Program-made: the position numbers and the translations under genes
NCBI GenBank assembly: GCA_005862225.1
Contig: SZXV01000002.1
Span: 434,001 to 498,000 of the forward strand
DNA: 64,000 bases
Origin: Chlorobium sp.
GTDB lineage: Bacteria > Bacteroidota > Chlorobiia > Chlorobiales > Chlorobiaceae
Reading direction: 5' to 3'
The notes under the pieces: model-generated
Database searches by the model: none
What the model saw: the letters and a program-made list of their open reading frames with translations, nothing else
What the model was told of the DNA's origin: nothing
Shown: piece after piece, positions 58,129 to 64,000 of the stretch
Layout: every line of letters begins with the position of its first letter
Numbering within the stretch: position 1 is the stretch's first letter

Positions 58129-60585
58129 TTAGAAGATGAAATCTACTCCTGCAACATAACTGCGTCCAGGAGCACGGAAGTTGACGACTTCTTCGTACTG
58201 AGTGTTGTTGATGTCGTAGCACGTCAAGGAAGCCGATACATTCTCGCTGACCTGATACTTTGTCCCCAGGTTGAACAGCACGAAATTACCGGGGTAGCCT
58301 GAACCCGTGAGATTGGTACTCGAACTGATGTTCTTGTACTTACCTATATACCGCCCGTTCGTGTTGAAAGTCAGGCTCTTTGTCGCTTTCCACGACACGC
58401 TTGCTGATGCCGAGTGCTCGGGCCTGTACGGCAGCCATTGGGGATCCGGATTAGCGTCAACTGTTGCGTTTCCAGGTGCATACGATTTGTTCTTGGCGTT
58501 CATATAGGTGTACGCCAAGTTGAAGGTAACCGGATCGACAGGTCTGATATTCAAACTCGTCTCAATGCCCCAGATTCGTGCTTTTGAGATGTTCTGGTAT
58601 TGGAATATCGGCATGGAAATAGCATCGGTACCAATCTGTACAGATTCAATCAAGTTATTGTAGTCGTTTATAAATCCTGATACGTCAAAAGAGACCCTCT
58701 CACTGAACTGCTTGAATAGACCCAGTTCATAGGCTGTCATGGTCTCTTTGTCCAGAAGACCGTTTGGCCTTACACTACCATACCCGCCTGCATCCGTAAC
58801 GAAGCGCTCGTAGATTGTTGGAGCGCGGAAACTCCTGCCCCATGAGGCACGCAAGCTCATGTCATCCATAGCCTTGTAGTTCAAGGCGAAACGGGGGCTC
58901 AACGCATCAACCGATTTGTTTTGGATAGTGCCCGTATAATAGGTCTTGGTAGGAACAAATCCTACCAGAATGTACTGCGAGTAATTGAATGTATCGGCAT
59001 CAATGTTGCTCCGGTCATAACGCAACGATGCGAGCGCTGTAAGCTTTTCGGCGATTTTCCACTCGTCCTGAAGGAAAGATGATAACGTCTTTTCCGGTTC
59101 GCTATTGAACGAACTGTTCGTTGAGAAGAGTGACGACGAAGTCACTGTGGCGAGGTTCGCGTCTACGCCTGCAAGTAAACGGTGCTGATCGCTGAGTCTC
59201 CAGTCGAGTTTTGTCCCCACGCCTGCTCTGTCTGAGTAGGTTTCGTTAAAACTGGAGTATTCCGTAAATGATCCAGGGGGAGGGGTGGGGTTGTATGTAT
59301 AATTTTTAGGGAACTCATTGCGGGTGCCGTTGTGCGTATAGTAAGCCTTGGTGTCAAGGGATACGTTGTCGTTGAAGAGCTTGACGTAGTTCAAGCCAGC
59401 AAGCGCATTTCTCCTGCGGGTTGTTGCAGTGCTATACTTCCCAACGGGAGTCATGGGGGAGGAATAGGCATCATATGCGTGGGCTGGATTAGGCCACTGA
59501 TACTGATAGCCTCCGAACGACTCGTTGTAGAAGCTGGAGAGCTGCAGGTACTGGGTTGCATCAATGTCGTACCGGGCTTTCAGCTTGATGTCGTTCAGTT
59601 GATATTGGGTGTTCGCCTTGTAGCCATCGTCGGAAGCATGTGTATAGAGGAGGCTGTAATTCCACTTGCCGCTTTTGTTACCGAGCCCGAAGTAGGTGTT
59701 CCACAGCCAAGGGGTTCCTATTGACGAGGCGGTTGTCCCCGCAGGCTTGCGATAGTTGCTCTGATCGGACGATGGAGGCGCATCGTAGAACCCGCCACTT
59801 ACACCATACTTTACTTCCATTTTGTCTGGGAGGTGGCCTGAAACGTTAACAACTCCGCCCATGGCACCTGAGCCGTAGAGTGTTGCCGCAGCACCTTTCA
59901 GTACCTCAACCTTATCAACGGAGTTCAGGCTCGCTGTCTGCCATACGATTTCACTGGATTGCGGGGCGTTGATCGGGAATCCATCGTAGAACGCGTTGAC
60001 ACGGGTTCCGATACCACCGCCCTGATAGGTGTTGGAGCCTCGGATCTGCAGGGAGGATGCTGTCTGACCGCCAGCGCGGCTCATGACGACACCGGGAATC
60101 GACTCGAGTATCTTGTCGAGTGTCGGATTGGCATCCTGCTTGATTTTTTCCCTGGATACCACGTTGACGGTTACAGGGACGTCGAGGCGATCCTGCTTGT
60201 AGAGTGATGCGCCAACCACAACCTCTGAGGCCATAATGGTGGTCTGGCCAAGTTGCAGGGTTACCAAAGAGGTTTGGCCGGAAGCAACTGAAACAAGCTG
60301 ACTTGTTGGGGCGTAACCGACGATGGATACAGATACTTTCTGGGATTTTGCGGGGACGTTCTGGAGGGTAAAGTTGCCGTTCATGTCAGTTGCTGTGCCG
60401 ATGGTGGTACCGGCTATGGTGACCGAAGCACCGTAAACACCTTCACCGTCAGCCTTGTCAATGACTTTGCCCTTTACCGTTCCGGTATCGGCTCCATAAG
60501 AGGGGAGTGGTACCAGCAATGCCATCAGGCAGAATGCCGATAGAACAAAACGGACGAAGCGAAACGCCTGTAGTTTTGTTTTCAT
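58129..60585 (-). CDS. TonB-dependent outer-membrane receptor
   Basis: The 818-residue protein has a signal peptide (cleavage expected after SYGA, near residue 32), a carboxypeptidase-regulatory-like beta domain (about 36-115, VKGKVIDKADGEGVYGASVT), a plug domain with DKILESIPGVVMSR and VDKVEVLKGAAATLYGSGAMGGVVNV, and a barrel ending in phenylalanine. It imports a scarce ligand with energy from TonB. Its place beside bchH-S-M-E suggests a corrinoid, cobalt or other metal complex, but no riboswitch or partner transporter supports a choice. It resembles SusC-type receptors only in the added amino-terminal domain. Confidence 0.92.
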   Translation of the reverse strand: MKTKLQAFRFVRFVLSAFCLMALLVPLPSYGADTGTVKGKVIDKADGEGVYGASVTIAGTTIGTATDMNGNFTLQNVPAKSQKVSVSIVGYAPTSQLVSVASGQTSLVTLQLGQTTIMASEVVVGASLYKQDRLDVPVTVNVVSREKIKQDANPTLDKILESIPGVVMSRAGGQTASSLQIRGSNTYQGGGIGTRVNAFYDGFPINAPQSSEIVWQTASLNSVDKVEVLKGAAATLYGSGAMGGVVNVSGHLPDKMEVKYGVSGGFYDAPPSSDQSNYRKPAGTTASSIGTPWLWNTYFGLGNKSGKWNYSLLYTHASDDGYKANTQYQLNDIKLKARYDIDATQYLQLSSFYNESFGGYQYQWPNPAHAYDAYSSPMTPVGKYSTATTRRRNALAGLNYVKLFNDNVSLDTKAYYTHNGTRNEFPKNYTYNPTPPPGSFTEYSSFNETYSDRAGVGTKLDWRLSDQHRLLAGVDANLATVTSSSLFSTNSSFNSEPEKTLSSFLQDEWKIAEKLTALASLRYDRSNIDADTFNYSQYILVGFVPTKTYYTGTIQNKSVDALSPRFALNYKAMDDMSLRASWGRSFRAPTIYERFVTDAGGYGSVRPNGLLDKETMTAYELGLFKQFSERVSFDVSGFINDYNNLIESVQIGTDAISMPIFQYQNISKARIWGIETSLNIRPVDPVTFNLAYTYMNAKNKSYAPGNATVDANPDPQWLPYRPEHSASASVSWKATKSLTFNTNGRYIGKYKNISSSTNLTGSGYPGNFVLFNLGTKYQVSENVSASLTCYDINNTQYEEVVNFRAPGRSYVAGVDFIF

Positions 60586-60746
60586 GATTGTATGTGGTTT
60601 AGTTGCGATTGATACAGATGAACAAATTAAACAGGGCTACTATCTTTTTGGTGTCAAGTATGTTTTTCAGATCATCAGAACATTCTATCAGCAATCAGGG
60701 AGAAATACACATCACGCTATTCCGCTCCAAACTTTAATATTTATAA

Positions 60747-60775
60747 TCTATAAAAAAAATAATAGAAATGCTCAA
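60747..60775 (-). promoter_or_regulatory. possible promoter for the TonB receptor gene
   Basis: On the minus strand TTGAGC (60770-60775) and TATAGA (60747-60752) are spaced by 17 bp, each one or two mismatches from consensus. The transcript would carry a leader of about 155 nt. Confidence 0.4.
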
Positions 60776-60830
60776 CTATTGACGTAAGAAGGGGTTCTGC
60801 AGAGAGCTTGCGAATGATTCATATCAGGGG

Positions 60831-60861
60831 AAAAAATAAATCCCCGGCGGATACCGGGGAT
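60831..60861 (-). terminator. terminator after the oxoamine synthase gene
   Basis: The stem ATCCCCGG/CCGGGGAT (60840-60847 with 60854-60861) has a six-base loop and is followed on the minus strand by TTATTTTTT. It begins 33 bp after the gene's stop codon. Confidence 0.88.
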
Positions 60862-60893
60862 GATGCAGCAGTAATTTTGGAGATGCCGCTGTT

Positions 60894-62096
60894 TCAGATG
60901 ATTCCCAGCTCCCTGCCGATAGTGCAGAATTCAGTGATCACCTTGTCGAGATGTTCACGCTCATGAGTGGCCATAAAGCTTGTGCGCAACGCCTCGTGGC
61001 CAGGCATGACTCCGGGTCGGATAAAAGCGTTCACGTAAACGCCGGCATCAAAAAGTTTTTTCCAGAACAGAAGCGTTTTTTCCTGGTCTCTGATCAGCAC
61101 GGTAACAATAGCCGTGCGGGATGGCATAAGTGTAAATCCGGCTTTGAGCAGTGCCTGGCGAACGTAATCGGTATTTGCAATAAGCCTGTGCATAAGTTGC
61201 GGCTCAGTGCGGATGATGTCGAGAGTCGTCAAGACGGCAGCAACACTTGCAGGAGTCGGTGACGCGCTGAAGATCAGCGATGCGGCATTATGCTTGATGT
61301 AGTTAATGACGGAGCGGTCACCAACGACGTAACCTCCAAGCGAACCAAAGGTTTTTGAGAAGGTGCCCATGATCAGGTCAACCTCATTGACAAGATCAAA
61401 CTCTGAGGGAGTGCCTCTGCCTGTTTTTCCAATGACGCCGACAGCGTGAGCATCATCAATGAGAATACGGGCGCCATATTTTTTTGCAAGTTTCACAAGA
61501 TTTGGGAGATCGACAATTTCTCCTGATACCGAAAACACACCATCTGAAACTATCAGGCGGCTTGCAGATTCAGGAAGCGTTTGAAGCACACGCTCCAGAT
61601 CCTCCATATTGTTGTGGTTATAGCGTACCAGATTTGCTCCGGCACCCTGTGCCATAATTGAGGCGGCAACAAGACTTGCATGGTTGTCCCGGTCTGAAAC
61701 AATGTATTCACCACGCTGAACCAGCGTCGGGATGATGCCCTGTCCTGTCTGGTAGCCAGTGCTGAAAAGCAGGCAGCGCTCTTTTTCAAAAAAGTCAGCA
61801 AGTTTTTCCTCCAGTTCAACATGAAGGTTTACCGTTCCGGTCATATAACGGGAGCCGCTGCAACTTGTGCCATATTTATTTATAGCATTTATTGAAGCTG
61901 CTTTTACTCTTGGATCGGCAGTAAGGCCGAGGTAGTTGTTTGACCCAGCCATAACCAGCTTTCGTCCACCGAAAGAGACAACCGGGCCTTCATTTTCATC
62001 TATTGGATGAAAAAAAGGATATACACCCTGAGATTTTACCTCATCGGCAATTGTATACTCAACGCATTTTTTAAATAAGTCTTTAATGTTCTCCAC
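60894..62096 (-). CDS. alpha-oxoamine synthase (KBL/BioF/serine palmitoyltransferase family)
   Basis: The 400-residue PLP enzyme condenses an amino acid with an acyl-CoA. Family residues are H139 (DRDNHASLV), D214 and H217 (IDDAHAVGV) and the PLP lysine K248 ([12 protein letters not shown]), with [11 protein letters not shown] and [13 protein letters not shown] early on. Candidates are 2-amino-3-ketobutyrate CoA ligase, BioF and serine palmitoyltransferase. No biotin or threonine-catabolism genes are nearby. The divergent SDR gene and the family resemblance leave a sphingoid-base role open. The start is GTG, giving [10 protein letters not shown]. Confidence 0.85.
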   Translation of the reverse strand: MENIKDLFKKCVEYTIADEVKSQGVYPFFHPIDENEGPVVSFGGRKLVMAGSNNYLGLTADPRVKAASINAINKYGTSCSGSRYMTGTVNLHVELEEKLADFFEKERCLLFSTGYQTGQGIIPTLVQRGEYIVSDRDNHASLVAASIMAQGAGANLVRYNHNNMEDLERVLQTLPESASRLIVSDGVFSVSGEIVDLPNLVKLAKKYGARILIDDAHAVGVIGKTGRGTPSEFDLVNEVDLIMGTFSKTFGSLGGYVVGDRSVINYIKHNAASLIFSASPTPASVAAVLTTLDIIRTEPQLMHRLIANTDYVRQALLKAGFTLMPSRTAIVTVLIRDQEKTLLFWKKLFDAGVYVNAFIRPGVMPGHEALRTSFMATHEREHLDKVITEFCTIGRELGII

Positions 62097-62338
62097 AGGA
62101 ATACAATTTTACTTCAGCTACAGATAAAAAAGCTGGAATTTCTTGATTTACGGTCGCCTCTTTTTGATTGATTTGACCAAGGGATACTTGTTTATGGAAG
62201 CAAAATTCGCTCATAAACCGAAATGTATTAAAAATTTTTATTTTTTTCTGTTAATAACCGGTACGGTTTTTTGGAGATGGAGAAGCTAACCGTTCTAATG
62301 GCAGTGGGTGTGCCTGATAAAATGGAGTTGTCCTGGAT

Positions 62339-63331
62339 ATGGGTGAAAAAATATTGGTGACTGGTTCAACCGGTTTTATTGGCAAGCGGCTCCTGAAATA
62401 TCTTTTGGGAGAAGGAGAGAGAGTCAGGGTTTTTCTTCGCCCTGAAAGTAAGGCAGAAGCTTTGCCGGCAGGTATAGAGGTCGTTCGGGGTAGTTTCAGC
62501 AATCTTGATGATCTTGGCCGTGCGGTCAGCGATGTTGATTGTATAGTGCACCTTGCGGGGGTAACCAAAGCGCTTGATGAAGCAGGATATGATGCAGGCA
62601 ATGTGATGCCGGTGCAAAACTTGCTGATTGCCGTCAGGGAGCATAACCCGGATCTCAAGCGTTTTCTTTACGTCTCTTCGCTGACGGTTGGTGGCCCGGC
62701 ATCTGAAGGTACATACGGAGTCAGAGAGTCTGATCGCCCATGTCCGGTAAGTGCCTATGGACGCAGTAAATTAAAGGCTGAAAACCTTTGTATGGAAAGT
62801 TCGGCTCGTCTTCCTGTTACTATTGTGCGTCCTCCCGCAGTGTATGGGCCGGGGGATCAGGACGTGTTTCAGGTATTTCAGATGCTTGCCAAAGGGTTTC
62901 TTGTTTCTGCCGGTAACCAGTCGAGACAGCGTTTCAGCATGATTTATGTTGACGATCTTGTGAACGGTATGATGGCAGCGGCTCGTTCAGAGAAGGCGGT
63001 TGGCCACATATATTATATCACGTCTCCCCGCTCATATTCATGGGATGATGTGATTGCCGCTTCGCGACCGACGCTCGGCTTTACCAAACTTCACAAAATT
63101 TCTCTGCCTCAATCGCTTGTGTTTATCCTTGGCACAGTGATTGGTTCTGCGGGTTATCTGTTGGGTAAGCCTGTGCTTGTCAATCGTGACAAGGCGAATG
63201 AACTGGTGCAGGACTATTGGGTCTGTTCTCCAGAGCAGGCAGCTCAGGATTTCGGCTTTAGCGCAAAAACCCCTCTTGCCGATGGTGTGGCAAAAACGAT
63301 TGCCTGGTACAGGCGCAAAGGGTGGTTGTGA
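62339..63331 (+). CDS. extended SDR, NAD-dependent epimerase/dehydratase family
   Basis: The 330-residue protein has an amino-terminal NAD(P)-binding motif (ILVTGSTGFIGKRLL, residues about 5-19), VHLAGVT, the catalytic serine region YVSSLTVGG, YGRSKLKAE with the Tyr/Lys pair, and RPPAVYGPGDQDVFQ. It is of the type annotated as NAD-dependent epimerase, dihydroflavonol reductase or 3-ketosphinganine reductase. The carboxy part (about 255-275) has a hydrophobic stretch that may touch a membrane. It is divergent from the oxoamine synthase gene across 242 bp and ends 10 bp from holA. Confidence 0.85.
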   Translation: MGEKILVTGSTGFIGKRLLKYLLGEGERVRVFLRPESKAEALPAGIEVVRGSFSNLDDLGRAVSDVDCIVHLAGVTKALDEAGYDAGNVMPVQNLLIAVREHNPDLKRFLYVSSLTVGGPASEGTYGVRESDRPCPVSAYGRSKLKAENLCMESSARLPVTIVRPPAVYGPGDQDVFQVFQMLAKGFLVSAGNQSRQRFSMIYVDDLVNGMMAAARSEKAVGHIYYITSPRSYSWDDVIAASRPTLGFTKLHKISLPQSLVFILGTVIGSAGYLLGKPVLVNRDKANELVQDYWVCSPEQAAQDFGFSAKTPLADGVAKTIAWYRRKGWL

Positions 63332-63341
63332 GTGCTGTCGG

Positions 63342-64000
63342 TTATCCTAGCAGTTTTTGCATGAGTTGCAGAAGCAGATATTTTTCGTCCGGGTAGGATC
63401 GCAGTCCTTTCAGTGCGGCATCAGTTTCCTGCAGGACGGATAACGCCTGCTCGGCATCTTTTTGTGAAAACGATTTGATGTAGGCAAGATAGTTTTTTAC
63501 AAAGTACTCCTGTTTACCGAACATGCCAAGGGTTTTGGCAATTTCAGCATGGGGCATTTTCTGGACCTCGGGTAACGACAGTTTCCAGATTCGGATAAAA
63601 AAAGTTGTAAGGAATCGGATGATATTCCCAAGCCCCTCTTTCTGCCCTTCCTGATCCATGATCATGAGTGAGATGCCGCTGCAGAGCCTCAGGCTTCGTT
63701 CAGCAAGGGCTTTCTCAAGCTCAAAGACATTGTAGGTTCGTGATATACCGACGCAGTCATACACATCATGAGCTGTTATGTGTCTCTCTCCGTTTCGGGT
63801 AGACGCATACATGATGATCTTTTCGATTTCGTGGCATATTTCTCTTGCCGATGGCTGGATATACGCAGTAAATGCTTTCAGCGCGTCGGCATCAAATTCC
63901 CATCCGGAAGCTTTTGCTCTGTTATAGGCAAAAAGGTCGGGGGATTTGATGACGGGAAATTCGTGACGAAATTTTTTAAAGGCACTGAACGGGAGTTTTT
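63342..64000 (-). CDS. holA: DNA polymerase III delta subunit (5' part beyond the window)
   Basis: The reading frame is open from the window edge through 219 codons to TAA at 63342, so this is the carboxy-terminal two thirds of a longer protein. It shows the clamp-loader delta pattern: an amino-acid-binding-like stretch [17 protein letters not shown] (the position of the nELeKL motif), [27 protein letters not shown], and the helical carboxy domain. Delta opens the beta sliding clamp. It converges on the SDR gene with a 10-bp gap and no hairpin. Confidence 0.85.
   Translation of the reverse strand, partial: KLPFSAFKKFRHEFPVIKSPDLFAYNRAKASGWEFDADALKAFTAYIQPSAREICHEIEKIIMYASTRNGERHITAHDVYDCVGISRTYNVFELEKALAERSLRLCSGISLMIMDQEGQKEGLGNIIRFLTTFFIRIWKLSLPEVQKMPHAEIAKTLGMFGKQEYFVKNYLAYIKSFSQKDAEQALSVLQETDAALKGLRSYPDEKYLLLQLMQKLLG

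Larger units (their letters stand above)
60586..60893. other. 308-bp gap upstream of the TonB receptor gene
   Basis: This gap holds the terminator of the oxoamine synthase gene (60831-60861) and a possible receptor promoter (60747-60775). I looked for a cobalamin riboswitch core on the minus strand and did not see one. A lone TTGACA lies nearer the receptor start but has no matching -10. Confidence 0.6.

Noticed and set aside
60586-60893. Cobalamin riboswitch upstream of the TonB receptor
   Set aside because: I searched the minus strand of the gap for the conserved B12-box core and found none, so the receptor's ligand cannot be supported that way.
1-64000. CRISPR array, transposon, prophage or rRNA operon
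   Set aside because: No spaced direct repeats, transposase, integrase, phage structural gene or rRNA-like sequence was seen anywhere in the window.

Overview
This 64 kb window is chromosomal DNA of a green sulfur bacterium (Chlorobiaceae, Chlorobium/Pelodictyon type). The evidence is the gene content. It holds the dark-operative protochlorophyllide reductase set (bchN, bchB, bchL), bchJ, two large Mg-chelatase H-type subunits side by side, bchM, the anaerobic B12/radical-SAM cyclase bchE, a BchG/BchK-type (bacterio)chlorophyll synthase next to an isoprenoid-alcohol kinase, and a CruC-like glycosyltransferase. These sit among lipid A and heptose genes of a Gram-negative envelope. The species cannot be fixed from sequence reading alone. 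I see no CRISPR array, insertion sequence or prophage.

Layout. Positions 5-77 hold tRNA-Gly(UCC). Positions 113-9713 hold one long collinear spc/alpha ribosomal operon (rplX to rplQ, with secY, map, infA and rpoA), which ends in a strong hairpin shared with the convergent rsmG. Positions 9762-15560 hold housekeeping genes (rsmG, a GDP-mannose pyrophosphorylase, cysS, engB, purA, a thiamine-binding-type small protein). Positions 15656-20085 hold bchN-bchB-bchL facing bchJ. Positions 20102-32660 hold a lipoprotein, a glgA-like synthase, gmhB, hemW, a DUF2723 membrane protein, lpxA, a ROK kinase, comF, rsmE, an AI-2E-type permease, ndk and a Bcp peroxiredoxin. Positions 32837-41864 hold a RodZ-like protein, nifS-nifU-miaB, the pigment synthase with its putative alcohol kinase, lpxH, hisG and a glycosyltransferase. 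Positions 41987-45155 hold a seven-repeat WD40 protein, a cold-shock protein, a Cys-motif protein of unknown function and a DUF4438 protein. Positions 45255-47505 hold a papain-like protease with a carboxy-terminal W-rich repeat array, whose gene overlaps a chagasin-like (I42) inhibitor gene. Positions 47770-57972 hold bchE, bchM, a BchS-like paralog and bchH on the minus strand. Positions 58129-60585 hold a TonB-dependent receptor. The window ends with an alpha-oxoamine synthase, a divergent extended SDR, and the 3' part of holA.

How the parts fit. Two loci carry successive steps from protoporphyrin to chlorophyllide: bchH/S, M and E at 47.8-58 kb, and bchN, B, L and J at 15.6-20 kb. The third locus (37.2-39 kb) carries the terminal esterification step. 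The TonB receptor next to bchH-S-M-E may supply a metal or corrinoid needed there; BchE is a cobalamin enzyme, but the substrate is inferred.

The least ordinary item is the protease/inhibitor pair at 45.3-47.5 kb. It is a cysteine peptidase with an intact catalytic set and many cysteines but no visible signal peptide, six W-rich propeller-like repeats, and a cognate-looking inhibitor read from an overlapping frame. A second item worth following is the oxoamine synthase/SDR pair at 60.9-63.3 kb, which could be the start of sphingoid-base synthesis.
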